From Diplodia intermedia (taxonomy: Eukaryota; Ascomycota; Dothideomycetes; Botryosphaeriales; Botryosphaeriaceae): DNA of 64,000 nucleotides. Position numbers and translations under genes: made by a program. The notes beneath the pieces were generated by a model. That model searched no databases, was not told the DNA's origin, and was given only the letters and a program-made list of their open reading frames with translations. The stretch spans positions 1-64,000 of the forward strand of contig JAKEKT010000130.1 of NCBI GenBank assembly GCA_021495925.1, read 5' to 3'. This document shows positions 27,821 through 42,800 of this stretch, one piece after another; the first letter of the stretch is position 1; every line of letters starts with the position of its first letter.

Positions 27821-30800
27821 CGTGGAAGCGTTTACGACAAGGACGGCTGGGAGGGAAGAAGGATATAGACTGTGTTTGGAAGCTCGGATGGGGCAAAGCT
27901 TCAAGGGTCTTTGGGAGGTTGACCGCGGGGCGGAGTCTGTTCTTGGAAGGGAAAGAGGAAGAAGAACGGAGGAACCAAAAGAGTAGGGAACGGAAGGGAT
28001 TGATATAACGATAACGAATTGTAGAAGAAGGGTCCCCGTGTGGCCCAGGCTTTCCGATGGCGGGGCAGCAGCTAACCCTCGCTACTGGGCCGTCCCTTCA
28101 CCGCTCGGCCCCCGCCGACCCTTAGGAACAGCCCGCGCCCAGTGCCCGCCGGTCTCCCCGAGGACTTGCTGCCCTCGGCTCGTTCGTGCCGTGCGGTCAG
28201 CGCCAGGGCAGAGCGAGGGAACGAAGCCACACCGTACCGCACTGTCCGGCGAGCATGACGTGACCGTGAGGGCTGATTGTGCGGTGTCGAGCTGTTCGTG
28301 CTGCGCTGAGCCTTTTCACGGGCGCTTTTGTGGCCCTGCGCGCCGAACACATGAAGCGCCGAGAGGCCCGCGCGCCCGTCCCGACATTGTCCATGCTCGA
28401 TCCAATCGAGTAATACTTACTCCACGGCCCCGGATAACGACTGCTGCGCCCTGCAACCAAAAAAACCCTGCGCCTCCGCCAGACCGTAAATCCTCAGCCC
28501 CGCGTGGGCCCTCGACACGCAAATCCGTCGGCGGACAAGTCCCCGGCCCGTGAGTTGGGGGAGATAACCATATCATTATTACTCTCGGTCTTCCGAGAGC
28601 GGCGAAGACTAACACGAGCTACCATCCGTCTATCCCGGTGGTTCGTAATAATGCCGTTGTTGCCGATGGAAAACATAAAGAATGCGGGTACTCCAGCCTT
28701 GACCCATTGAACCCCAAAACGAAGTGCGCTGTTGCCGTTGCTGCCATGCTGCCTTGTCCGCGCCTCCAATGGGTGCTGCCGTCCAGCCGTCCAGTCCTCC
28801 GACCCAACTCCCTTCTATGAAACCTAGACAACCCCGTACACCCTAGGAGAAGAATCGAAACCATTAGCTGCGCTCCTTCCACGGAGTATTGCAAAACGCA
28901 GTACCAGAATGACTGGATAGGTGCGCATTCAAATGGTCGCAGTATATACCAACAGGGGAAAGAGAAGTATAAACAGATCCAAAGACTGTGTACACGCTAG
29001 AGGAATTGCATGTTCAGGTACCTTTTACAGATGAAGAAGCATGTGATGCCGAACATGATGAGGAAGGCCGTGATTCCCCAGAACCAATAGAGGTTCTCCA
29101 CCTCCTGGCCGGGCACCTGGACGTTCATACCCCACATGCCCGTGATGATGTTCATTGGCAGGACGATCGTGCCCAGAACCGTCAGCTTGCCGAGCACGTC
29201 GTTCGTCTGCTCCGCTCGCTCGTTCATTCGGATGTTGATCTGCGCAAGGTAGTTGCCGTGCGCACGTGAAAGGAGGCTGCTGCGGTTAGTCCTCTTCACC
29301 GATCCGCTTCGTTGGAAACTCACCTCTCGTAGTGACTCAGGTTGCCCGTCATCGTGATGATGTGGTCCTGAATGTCGCCCAGATACAGTCCGATCTCCGT
29401 CTTGGGCGCAACCTCCCATTGTTCGTTGCATCTCTTGGCGAATCCCTTGATGACATCCGCCTTGTTGCCCAGCAGCCTGTACAAGGCCATCACCTTCTTT
29501 CTTGTCTCTCCGACTCTTCGAAGCATGTTGCCACCCGATTCGCCGGCTGTCCCGTCGCCACACTCGGACTGCTTCTCATCCCCGAACTCTCGCATCATCT
29601 TTTTCAACTTGCTGCTGTCGCCATCAGGCACCGGCCCTGACGAGTGCATCCTGAGAATGTGATCGTCAATGTCATCGACCTCGTCTTCAATGCCCTGGAT
29701 TAGTGGCGCGTAGACATCAGTGATATCATCGATGATCGCGTACGCAATCCAGTCAGAGCTCAAAATCAAGTAGTCGCGCAGCTGGCGGATGCGACGGCGG
29801 ACGTTGGCCATGTGGGGAGTCATGGAGAAGTGAATCTGGCCCAAGTCAGTGCCATCCGTTGACAAGCTTTGAAATCGTGTGCAATACTTACGCTGATGAC
29901 TCCTTCCCTGAATACAATGAAATAGATGTTCACCGGCTCCAGGTAATCCTCGCTGTTGGTGTCCTGCTCGAAAGTACGATAGTTCACAAAGTAATAGTTG
30001 TGAAATAATTCGACCTTCTCGCGTTGCTCCTGCATCATCACGTCCTCGTGAGTGAGAGGATGGATGCCAAATGCTCGAGTGAGAGCCTTCATTTCGCCTT
30101 CTGTGGGAGACAGCACATCGAGCCAGAACACGGGCCTCGCGCCGTAGCGCTTCTCCTTCGGCTTTCTTGGGTAGGATTGCGTGGGCGTCCCTTCACCCGT
30201 GTTCTCGCCTGATGAGTCGGCTCTTGGGTTGCTGAATCGCGAAGCCCGCGAAGCTTGCCTTGACATTTCCGATCCAAGCATCGGCGACGTTGCGAGCTTC
30301 CTGTTCGAACCGTTGGCATGATGTGGGACTTCTTCCTCCTCCTCGTCAGAACTATCGTCGGAGAGAACGGGAGGTTCTGGAATGAAGAGATCGCGGAAGC
30401 TTTGACCCTCTTGCAAAAGCTCGGACAGAGTATGACTGTGCAGAGTACTCTGGAACTCCTCATTGAAATATGTGAACCTGAAGGGGGCATCGTCATCCTC
30501 GCGGTGCCATGCTCTCTTCTGCGGACGAAGCCGGCCATCGACGAGAAGCGGCTCGCTGACCTTGCGGGCTCGTATTCCCTCAATAGTGCGTTGCTCCTTC
30601 TCTTGCGCAGCCCACTCCTCGAGCGCCGAGATGTTTGGCCACGCCTTCTTTCTCCTCCTGCGAGACCGCGTGGGGCCTTCAGTCATGTGCGCGTACTCTT
30701 CGCGGCCGATATCCGACATCAAATCCTGCGGGAAACACACGTCCCGCTCGGCCGGGTGCAGGTCCAGGCGACTAGACCCATTCCTTGGGGATCCCGGAGA

Positions 30801-33800
30801 CAAGCCTTGGGGGCTGCGCACTGCACTCTCGTCGTCAATCTCGATGAGCACATCTCGCGACAGCGGGCCAGGTTCCCGCTCCGAACCACGTGACCTCTGT
30901 CGGTCGAGTTCACCGGTGAGCATGACATCGTCGAATCCCATATCCGACTCTAGCCGAGGACTGCCTGGCACCGAGGGCGGATTGTTGACATCGTAGTCGT
31001 CTTGTCTCTGCTGGATCGTGCCCGGTCGAGAACCAGCCCGCCTGCGCCTGCTGGAGCCGCCGGACGAGACGCTTGATCTGCGGCGCATGCGATCGGCGAA
31101 GCGAATCACAGGAGAGCCGATGGACGACAAGCCCCCGTATCCGCCAAACCTCGGGCTGTCTCTGTTCACGGACGCCCCCATCAACGGTGTCTGGTCGTCT
31201 GCATCTTCGTCCTCGATCCCCGCTCTTTCTGTTCGCGACAGCTTGGTGCGAGATCCTTCGGGGCGTTTGTTGGCCGTTGGGAAAGGGAAGGCGGTCGATG
31301 GACGGTGGCCGGGCGAGGATCGGTTGTAAGGCTGGTTGGAGCGTGGGCTGTAGAAGCCGCTTTGCATGATGCTGTGTCGGCGGGTCTGAAGAGGGCCTTG
31401 GTCGCTGGGGTCGGTGTCAGCTGTCATCCGCAGAAGGGAGTTGTTGGGCCTGTCTCCTACCGGTGATCGAGGAGCGCCTCGCTCTCCAGGCTAGTGTTGC
31501 TGCCTTTGTTGCGCAGGCGGTAGAAGCTGCTGCGTAGAGCCTCCTCGCTCGTCACATCGGCCAGGCTAGGGCGATCGGGGCCCATGTCTGACGGCACATC
31601 GGTATGCTCTTCCGACGGTGGTGCGGCGAACGACTGACGTCTCCGCCTCTTCTTGCCACCGCGGTGCTTTCGTTTCTTGGTGGAGCCGTTCGGGGTGCGG
31701 GAGGAGTCGTGTTCTTGTTGCGCGGTGGCCTGCTGAGCCATGACGGAGCTAATTGAGGGTTGAGCCGGCGCAGCGCTACCGCGAGGTGCCGTGGGAGCGG
31801 TGGAGGATTCGCCGGGGTGGTCGCGCGACGCCATTGCTGCGGAGTCGCGGAAGCGGAGACGGTGCGGTGAGGTGAGAGCGTGGCCTAGAGAGACAGCATG
31901 CCAGAGGACAGCAGTGCAGGATAAGGGATGGGGAGTTGGGAGGTGAGAACAGGGTGCGCAGGGTGGTGGAGGACGAGAGCCGGCAGCCGCAGGTCAGAGA
32001 ACGCACCCCGGCCAGGGTTGACGTAGTTGTCACTGGCTGCGGCCTGGCCCGAGCGAGTCGATGATCGCCGCGATGCGCACTCCAGACTCGACCCCCGGCT
32101 GAAATCGACACGCGATTGGGATGCAGAGTTTTCCGGCGACAAAGAAGCCGTGTGCGCGGCGACGCAAGGAGGCGGGTGTCTTTGAGCGTGTTTCAGCCCG
32201 GGCAGGCTGCGAATTTCAGCTCGCACGCTCCGCTGCCGTGTCGCTTGGAGCGATGCACTCCGCTCTGCCTGTCTGGCTGTCCTAGCTGCAACAGGCCAAA
32301 GTCCGCCGCTCAGACCAGGAAAGATTTGCACCATCCGCGGTGCGTCGAGTGCGGAGAGCAGCCGCGCCTCACGTCATTGGAGCGCCATTGCAGGCTAGCA
32401 CGCCAACAGAGTTATCGAAATCTCGATTGATCTATCGTCTTTGTCGTCTATCAAGTTGCCGTGGCAGCACGCCAGTCTAGGACGCGCGGAATGCCATGGC
32501 AAGGTCGTTCCGGTCGAGCTACCATTCCGGGGCCCGCGACCCGAGCAATTCTGGCGAGCGATCACGCCGGGGCCTCGGCGAGCAGCGGCCTCCTCTCCTG
32601 CGCATCCACTTCGTCTCGCGGCACACTAGACGCATGGTAAGCTGACGGATACAGGCGGCTGCGGAGACATATGCACTTACGGGACGGCCACAAAGCCAAT
32701 GAAGGCAAGCATGTAGAAGCATCCGAGGAACGCAAGGATCCACTCGAAGATGCCGGCAAGCCGCCAGTGCCCCGTGTACATGAAGCCGGTGAAAACGAGG
32801 CCCATCACCACCTCCACGAAGACGATGAAGGCGCTAAATGCGCAGCTGGTGCGTGGTTCAGTGCTGCGTGCGAGACTGCATTTGCGCCAGACTTACTAGA
32901 ATCTCAGTTCCCGGAATTTGGACGGCCGCACTGTCTGGTCAAAGTATACAATGGTCGTGGTAAGCGCCGAAAGGGCCAGCCCAGAGAAGCAAATCAACAG
33001 CAGAATGTGATGCTCTTGGTGATAGCGGAAAGTATCCATGATGGCCAGCATGATCAGGCCCACGCCGGCTACCACGCCGGATATCATGGCCACCACCGAA
33101 AGGCACTTTCTATGCCACAGGTCGTCGATGCCATACATGCGGTGGTCTAGAAGCAAGTCTTAGATACTCTGGGCTCTGCTCTGCTCAACAGTGACAAAAG
33201 ACTGACCATAGCGCGCAAAGTGCACGGAGCAGACGGTGCCAATAAAGGCAAACGCGGTAACGGAGGCGCCAATCAGGAAGAACGGCTTCAGCATGAAAGC
33301 AGCGATATCAGAGATGAATCTGGTGGCACCCCATTAGGCTCGACGCTCCAAACAAGCACCTCGAACTTACGCGACATAGGGATTCGACTGGCCCGGGTAT
33401 CTGGGCGTGCCTTTGGCCACCCATGTTACAAGCAACACGAAGAGAGTGATGAACCAGGTCACGCCGGAAATCAGAGGCAACACCCAAAGCCGATGCAAAG
33501 GGAAAACGACAGCCATGCTCACTCCACACGCGCGCAACGACGCTGAGGCGGGGGAATCAGGAGGGAAAATGCGGTCGAAACGTTGGGGGTGATACAGCAG
33601 TTAAAGAAGCTCACGAGCACCAAGGCGCAGCGGGTCAGATGGCCATCGACGACGATCGATTGCCGATGCAAGCGCGCACATCGCCCGATGATGAAGATAT
33701 GGTCACCGCCAGAATGCAGGAGTCAAGTCGCAGCGAGCCTGCTTCTATCTACAACGCTGCAGGCCAGGACAGAGAAGTAGCTACAACGTACCCATCTCTT

Positions 33801-36800
33801 ATTACTTCATGTGAAAGCATCACGGGCGCGGCAACGGCATCTCGACGACCCGACCGCACGTCCCGATGGATCTCGATGACGCAAGACTGACTCGTCGGTC
33901 ACCTCCGATGTCCCCGCCTGCCCTGACAGGGATTTTCGGCTTTCCAAGTTCCCACGCATGGACCTCCAAAAACCATCACCACCACCACCACCAAGCATGC
34001 CGATGGGTTTCCCGGTGGGATGAGTGATGGAAGAGCAACCCCCTTTTTGTGTCAGCTCGGGCTTGCGACCATTTCCACCGCGCACCATGACCTCGGCGCC
34101 CGAAAGCGACGGAGCCCCGAGCGGACACAGAAAGAGAGAGCGTCGCCGCGTTGATTGGTAATCCGCGATGGCATAACAGCAAACGAGTGCCACGACGGAA
34201 TTCCGCGCTTCCGTATCGCATTTCCCGAAGCCTCGCGAGCCTCATAACCACCATACATACACACCTGCGAACCCTCACACCAACACCACCACCACCAACC
34301 CCACCCCCAAGCCCCACGAACACCCAGCAACCGTGGCCGCTCTCCGCCGCGCAGCAATGACGCACTTCAACATCTCCATCGTCTCCGACACGGTGTGCCC
34401 GTGGTGCTACGTGGGCAAGAAGCGCCTCGAGCGGGCCATATCGCAGCACCAGCAAACGCACCCGAACGACACCTTCTCGACGACGTGGCACCCGTGCGTG
34501 TCCCGTCCAACCGTTCCTCCCCCGCCGCCAAGCTAACACCACCACCACACTTCACAGCTTCTACCTCGACCCCACGGCGCCCGTCCCCGGCGAGGACAAG
34601 CAGCAGCGCTACGCGCGCCGCTTCGGCGCCGCGCGCACCGCGGCGATGCAGGCGCGCCTCGCGCAGCTCGGCGCCGCCGAGGGCATACGCTTCGCCTTCG
34701 GCGGCCGCACCGGCAACACGCGCGACTCGCACCGGCTGATCCAGCTCGGCAAGCAGACGTCGTCCTCGCTGCAGACGCGCGTCGTCGAGGAGCTGTTCGC
34801 GGCGTACTTTGAGCGCGAGCGGGACATCACGGACCGCGGGGTGCTGAGGGAGGCGGGGGTGCGCGCGGGGTTGGACGGGGGCGTGGTGGAGAGGTGGTTG
34901 GCCGAGGGGAAGGGCGGGGACGAGGTCGATGGGGAGGTGGAAGAGGCGCGGAGGAGGTTCGTGCAGGGCGTGCCGCATTTCACGGTGAATGGGCGGTGGG
35001 AGGTTGGCGGGGCGGAGGACGCGGAGGCGTTTTTGGGGGTGTTTGCGGAGGTGAAGAGGGCGGAGGGCTGAGTGGTGGTGGAGTGGGTGCACGGGGAGAG
35101 GAAGAGAGAGAGAGAGAGAGAGGGAAAGAATTGTAGTTTGAATTCGTCAGAAGTGTGAGGTATATTCGTCAAACCGTCTACTCCAGCAGGCATCATCATT
35201 ATCGTCCGAACCAACCGCGCAATCAGTCCACTTGGCCTCCATCAGTCGTTCGTCGCAGACGCCTTACGCCACAGCCTTCTCCTGCCCGTTCCCGTTCCTT
35301 TCGGGGGAGCTGCTGTGGTGCAACGCCTCCTTCAGCAGCCCCCTCTGCCTCAGGTCCTCCACTCTCTGGCGCTCCTTGGTCTCCTCGTGTTTCAGGTGGA
35401 TCTGCCACCAGGCCAGGAAGAGCAACATGCCTACAGAATACGACGCTTCCGTGTCAGTCCGATAAGAACCGCGTCTCGCGAGAGAGAAGCAGCAGCAGCC
35501 CGTCTAAACTCACCCAGGATCATGGCCCCGATTCCGCCGAACATGACGCCTATCTCGTGGCCGATCGAGGGGGGAGGCACGTAGGCGATGCCTTCCTCGC
35601 CGCCACCGCCGCTCGCGCGCTTGAAGATGCTGCCGATGTTGCGGATGTCCATGATGGCGATGGTTGTTGTTGTTGTTGTTGTTGTTGTCGTACTGGTTGC
35701 AAAACTTGGATGTGTTTTTTCTGGGGAAGAGGTCGAGAATCCACTTCTTTCCGGTCGACAGAGGTAAAGCTGGTTGGGAGAAAAGGCCCTCGGTCGAATC
35801 CCGAGGGAGTGTGCAGACGGGACAGACGATGTGGAGAAGCAACAACGGCAGAGACGACGATCCAGCCCCCACGGATGATCCAGGTCACGGCCCGCTTTCC
35901 ACAAGATGGGCAAGAGCAGCAAAAAAGAGTCGTATTGTTCGAAACCAAGCTCTCTCCTCTGGCCGGCGCGGGCTCTACCTGGCACGGGTCCCGTACATAT
36001 ATATGCCTGCGCTGCGCGGCCCCCCCGACAGCCCCCGCCGTCATCAGGCTCAGAGGGAGAGCGTGATTGCGGCACGGACGCGCTTGGCTGACGTGGGGAA
36101 ACCGAGTCCAAGCGTCTTGGGAGCTTGCGCCGCCTGGCAGTGACACGTTATCGTCGTGCGCGGGATGGGTCTCGGCGGAGGTCTCGGCGGGCGGGGGCGG
36201 AGCCTTGGCCTCGTCGTGGGTTTTCCGATCACCCCCCAGATCATCGGCCTTTTGGCCCCACGGCCGTTGCCCGGAGGCGTTGCCTTGGGGTGGAGCTGCG
36301 TGCTCGGCGCCGTGGAGGGATTGGGATGCTTGTTGCAAGGCTTACAGCTCCTTCGCGCAGCCGATGGCTGGCGTGGATCTGTTTTTTACTCGTGTCATGG
36401 GTAGTTGAAGCTATCTTCTAGACGAGAAGATCGAATTAAAAATTCTATATATACGTCCGGACGATGGCTTTAACTATCTACGTATTATTTTTTTTCTTAT
36501 CTCTAAGAACGAGCTAAGGCATAGCTATTCTTCGCGCTAGCCATCGGCTGCGAGAGGGGCCTGTACGCGCGGTCGATGTTGAAGAGGCAGAGCGTGGGCG
36601 ACGGTGAGTGGATGTGTGTGGTCGTCGTGTTTTTCTCTAGTGGCTGCAATTGCACCTCTCCCTGGTTGAACGGTTTCCCTTCTGCATAAATTCCTAAGCT
36701 TTGACTGGCGCACCTGTTGCTCGTCCATCGGGCTATCATCAACCCCCTTGCTGATCGGATCCCATGTCGCATCGCACTTGCATATACTCGCTTGTGGCGA

Positions 36801-39800
36801 CAGTTACAGAGATTCCTATCGTTGCATGGTTCGTGAAAGACGTGTAAATAATCGACACAAATTACCAGGAGTCGAGGAAAGCATCAAAATTGTTTCAATG
36901 AATTGAAGTGAGACCAAACAAACGATTCCGTTGTGAGCCGAGTGGGGGAAGGCTGAGATGCTTCGTAAGGAGGTCTGGGAAGAAGATTGTTCAAGCGTCG
37001 ACCGAGCGGATGGCGCACCGCCGAGCCGGCCGCTCCGACGGGAGCCAGGCTTGTTAGCATCAGCCAAGGCTGCTTACGGACGTCGAATCAAATCGTACAT
37101 CAGTTTCCGAGACAGTATTGCGATGGCCATGTGTTGGTAAGGATAGATGGAAAAGCGAGGAAAGGGGGCCAATCGGGTGGTGGTGGAAGAATTCCGCGGT
37201 GCAGCGGCTGACAAAGCGATGCGCGAGACCGACCGAGCCGAAGACGCCATTCCCGACGTCTTCACATCACATCAGCAGAGCTTCGTTCTAATAGGTACGT
37301 TCGCGCAGAGCAGCGGCTATATAGGGCAGCCCGTAGGCCAAGGTTGCATCGTTAGCCCTACTTTTGCTTAAACTTCCATCAGAGTTTAAGCTATCCGTAC
37401 TTGCGCGAGTCATCATCATGTCGGACCCGAGTCTCTACACCTACCCTTCGCCCCTTGAGGGTTGGGAGGATCTGCCTCCTCTGCCGAAGTAAGTCACTGA
37501 CTCCTGCTCCGTCACTTGCCGTTCCTTTCCGAGCGCATCCCAATACGCCTGCGATCCCATCCAAGAGCCCCCACAAGCGCAAGAGCGGGGTAAATCGTTG
37601 CCTCTTCACCCCGATTCCCGCGTCCCTTCAGCGGCAACGAAATAAACCCACGCATCTTCCTCCCGGCACAACAACAACATCATCATCCCCTCCACCCTCT
37701 CCCTCCATCACCTCCACAACCACCCAAACAAACTAACCCCCAACCCCCCAGCGACCTCGCCGCCGACGGCAAATCCTTCCTCAACCCACCGGCCGCAAAA
37801 TCCCCCGCCTACACCGCCTTCCCCGCCCCAATAACCAACGGCCCCCGCGGCGGCTTCGACGTGCACATCTACTACCTACAAACAGACGGCGCCCAAGCCG
37901 CCTTCGCGGCGGCGCTGTGGGAGCGCGTGCGCCGCGAGTTCCCCGAGCTGCGCGTCTACCGGCTGTGGGACCGCCCCGTCGGCCCGCACGCGACGGCCAT
38001 GTTCGAGGTCAACGTCTTCACCCCCGAGCAGTTCGGCGCCTTCGTGCCCTGGCTCGTCGTCAACCGCGGCCCGCTGTCCGCCCTGCTGCACCCCAACACC
38101 GGCGACGACGTGCGCGACCATTCGCAGCGCGCCACGTGGCTGGGCGAGCGGGTGCCGGTGAATCTGGGGCCGTTGAGGAGGGCGGTCGAGGCGAAGAGGC
38201 TGAGGGAGGAGCAGGAGCAGGCAAAGGTGTGAGTTGGGGCGGGAAGGGTGGAGGGAGGGGTCTGAGGGGAGTTTGTTGGGCGGGGGCGAAGGTCTGAGAT
38301 GAGCGGGGGGGTTTTTTTTTCTTATTATATTGGCATCCAGAACGCTTTTCATTTTCCAAGGAGTTTTGACCGGGAGATAAGCTACAATCTATTTTGCTCG
38401 AGAAGGACGTAATCAGCCGTTTAGGCGAATACCATATGAATGAAAAGCCTAAGAGAACTTTAGAGGTCATTGTGTTTGCGATGCCCTCGTTTAGCCAAGC
38501 TCCATGGATGGAGCTTGAGTGTTTTGGGAAGTCATCAGAATTACCCGCATGTTCGTACCGAACTCTCTCCACGAGTTTAGTTCGATTACGCATCCTTCAT
38601 GACGACATCCCCGCCCTCATTGGCGCCGTTGGTCTTCTCTGACTCCTCCTGCGGACGAGCCATCCATCCGAAGAGCGTCCACAAGCCTCTCGTGGCTTCG
38701 ATGCGGTCCTCCGTGTTGAAGAAATCATACCAGCGCGTGCGGCGGAGTACCGGTCGACACCAGTTCTCATCAGCCGGAAGCGGCGATGGCAGCTCACCTG
38801 TCTCGAGACATGAGATGTATGCTGGATGGACGCGCAGATGGAGCAGAGCCATATGCGTGTTTACGGAGGAGACGCTGAAGACCTGCGACGACATTAACAA
38901 TCCAGTTCGACCAAGAAATTGAAATGAGCCAGGAACCTACATCATCCCATTCCGAGCTCCTGTCCTTCCCAATGGCCTCGTACTCCACCTTGGGATCCCA
39001 GTACCCAACACCAGGCCTAAGCTCCGCCCAAACCTCAGCCGCCGACTTCTTCTTCGTGGGTCTCCTGCTGCTGCGGCTGGGCTTCTCTTCCTTCTCCGGC
39101 TTGGGCGCCGAGTCGCCGCTATCTTCTCCGCGAAGCTCGCCAGCCTCGCCGCCCTTGCCGCCTCCCCACCTGGGGACGGTGGTCCACCACTTACCCTCGC
39201 CAGGCTTCGTCTCGGTGCGACCCTCGCGCGTCCTCTCCTGCGCGATGTGCAACAACGAGCCGATCTCACGCATGATGTCCAGCAGCGCCTCCTGCTGTCC
39301 GTCGACACCTCTCGCGGCCTCACCACCACCGTCGCTGCCGAAGTCGACGTAGTCGGCGACACGCATCCCGGCGACGGGTCCGTGGACGAAGCCCTGGCGC
39401 GCCTTGACGCGGTCGGTGCTGCTGCGCCAGACGGCGGCGCTGACGCGCACGGGGACGCGCAGGTTGCGGATCTGCAGCGCGGGCGGCCGGCGGTGCGGCG
39501 CAATGTTCATGCCGAAGCACCACGCCACCGGCTCGACGAAGGAGCGCACCGTGTCGATGCGGTAGCCGTCCGGCATGCCGCTGCCCGTGCCGATGCGGAG
39601 GCCCTTGTACTTGCCCGCGGGCTTGTTGCCGTTGCCGTTGGCGGCGCCGTTGCCGGTGCCGTTGGGCGCTGCTCTGGGCGGCTTGGTGACGCCCAGCTTC
39701 GCCGGCGTGGGCGCCGGGCGTTGGGCCAGGTTGATGGGCTGGGATTGGTCGCTGCTGGGCTCTGTTTCGGCGGAGGTGGATGGCGCGGTTTTGGCCTTCT

Positions 39801-42800
39801 TGCGGGCTACGGTCTCGTCTATGTGGGTGGCTTCGAGCCGCGTTGCTTCCTCGGACTCGACCGCGTCTGACGTCTTGTCTCCGGTCGTCTCGGACGTGTC
39901 GGCGCCCTCCGTTTGGCTGGGTTCATCTTCGGCTTTGGGGGGGATGTACTCGTCTAGGCTCGTATCCCAGTAGTACGCCATGTTGTCGAGACCCTCCCAG
40001 AACTTTCGGTAGTGGGCCAGACGCGGCGGCTTCTTTTCCTTGTTCTGGGGAGTGCGCGTCAGCACGGAGAAGGCCTCATGGTTGTCGAGTAGCAGCTCCT
40101 TGAGGCGGATGGTAAAATCCTCCCGGCCGGGGTAAGGCCTGCCGTTGCTCAAGAGGCGCTTTGGGCCTTCTTCCTGCTGCGCGGGAGCCTGAGCAGGGGC
40201 TCCGTCGGCGGGGAATTCAGCCCATTCTGGCGGAATGTCGTACGAGGTCACCCCGGGAAGAACGGAAAGCAAGTCCCCAATGCTGGTCTCGGGCTCCAGG
40301 GAGATGTTTAGGCCGAGGAACTGGTCAACGGTGATATCAGAGGGCTTCTTGATCCGTGCGAACTGCTGCAACAAGGCAGGAGGATCGCCGTCCTTCGTCC
40401 ATGCTGCGGGCTCGCGGACCGGGGGCTGGAAGTTTGGAAACTTCACAGGCGTGGGCAGCTCAGGCGGGGGCCGCTCCTGGGTCGAATCGTGTCTCCCAGC
40501 TAGGAGAGAGCCTACTACGCGTTACTACCGAGCTCCAAGAGGCGCCTGCCCAGGCGGCGTCACGTGGAAGGGGGGGCAGTGTGAGACGCAGAGAAACGAG
40601 TCAATTCTCAGCAATTGGCGACGGTGAGTGGTCGGGGAGCACAGAATGGGCGTCGCCTTGAAACCGCCAGAGGTAGCTACGGCAGCGCTGGCGAGTCAGG
40701 GCGGGGAGGCAGCATCGCGGGCAGGCGGAGCGCGGGCTGCGGCGGCTGGAGTGACGGCATAGGGCACGAATGGGGCAGACGGGCGTCGGAGAGCGGTGGT
40801 GGATGATGTTGCGGTGCTGGAGGGCGTCGCACGTTGCTCTGGCGCGTAGAGAGACGCGGCGCGGCGGCCCAGGATGCGGCCGAGCAGCGGCGCACCGGCA
40901 CGCAACGGCGCGGTGGGGGGATCAAAAGAAAGCACTGGACTTACTGCTGCCGCCGAATGCAAACATCTTAGGAGTTGACGACGGGACGGGGAGGTTTCAT
41001 GCAAAACGAAGCCCACATTGCCGCGACGGATGCGAGGAGATGCGGCGCAGCGTGGACAGCACGACGTTGCGCACCGTCGGCTGATTATCCGGATGGGTCA
41101 GCGTTGCGGCGCGTCTGCAGGTGGGTCCGCCCAAAACAGGCACCTTGCAAGCCGAGCATCAGACAACCCTAGCCAGGCACCGCGGCCTAGCCCAGCGCCA
41201 ATCCTCGCGCCCCGCCTCGTACCTCGCACCAGCACCAGCACCCCGCCGGCCCGCCGCCGCAGCCGAGAGCCACTGGAGTCGCAGTCGCCGTCACCACGCC
41301 CGCGACCCGCGCGGCAGCCGTGCAGCTCCTCAAACACCCGGCGATCGCGCCCCCGCCCAGATGGCCTCATGACCGCCACCGATCGGCCAGCCTGGCGAGC
41401 CCGTCGCGGCGCATCTGAGACGATGAGCGTCCGCGCGGCGGCTGCGACCAGGGCGATTGCCCGAACGGGAGCGCATGAAACGTCGCAAGCTTCACCTCCC
41501 CCTTCGCAACCGCCAGCCACCTCCCGCCCGTGCAGCGGCCGGCCCGCGCAGGCCCCAACGCTCGTTTCTGCTGATCCGCACTGGCTTGCCCGTTGTGTTT
41601 GCGCCCCAGCTATATCCAGCGCAGCCCCGACCTCCATTTTGCCGACTTTTCCTCGCCGCCCATGCGGCTGCCCTGAACTACCGCCTGCCTCGCATGCCGC
41701 AAGACCCGCGACGTTGACGTTGAGCGTCGACGCGTACCGTATGGATGGCTGAGCCGCCGAGCACCGTCACCACCGTCAACGGGCGCCGCTGCACCCGCGT
41801 CCGCCGCACCTCGACCCTGCTCGCTGGAAATGTAGCTCTCCGCATTTTGGGGCCTCCCCGGACTCCGCTAACCCGCCGCAGACCTCGACCTCGCCCGCCA
41901 CTTCGACCGCCGCCGCGCCAGGTACGCAGACCACCGCCGCGCCAGCGACGACGGTTCCTCCGCTGTCGTCGACCGAGGCCGCTTCTCCCGCCCCAGCACC
42001 CGCTGCCCCTTCATCCTCTGCACCGACCCGGCCGGACACGTCTCAGACTCTCGCATCTGGGCCTGCCACGTCTGCGCCTGCCCAGTCTTCCCTCGTCTCT
42101 GCTGGGCCTTCTCAGCCTTCTTCGTCCAGCTCGCCGTCGACAGAGTTTGCTGTGGCCACGACGGCGACTGGGCCCGTTGCCTTTATTTCTGATTCTTCTT
42201 CCTCGCTCGCAAGTTCTGCTGCTTTGAACGCACTTCCTTCTAGCACTATACCCGTCACTACCACCGCACAGAGCGGAAGTTCTGACACTTTGACCGCAGT
42301 CGTCTCAGTCGTCTCTTCATCTACCTTTCTTGTTTCGCAGCCAACCATTACTTCCGATTCTACTGCTTCTGATCTAGCCGGCGGGTCCAAAGGCTCCGGC
42401 TCCACGTCAGACGATGGCCATTCGTCCGGTCACCACAGCCATCATGGCCTTTCCCCTGGTGCTATTGCGGGCATCGCCATCGGCGTCCTCTTCAGCATTG
42501 TCGCTATTGTTGCTTTGATTGTATTCTGTCTCAAGAGGAGGAAGGAGAGAACAGGCGAACTGAATGAAAAGAGCGCAGGGGAAGGGGGCTTGGCCGGAAC
42601 TCAGGCAAGGCCTCGGTCGGGTTTCGCTGCCAAATGGGCGGCCCTCACGGCGGGGATTGCCTCCATGGCAGGACTGAAGCCGTCCAATACGGACGGTGTG
42701 GCAAGAAGGACACCAGAATCACCTGCGTTTGAGCCGGTCTCACGGACTTCGTACAGCTCCGCAGGTTCCACGCGTCATTTGCGTTCGACGAGCGCTCCCG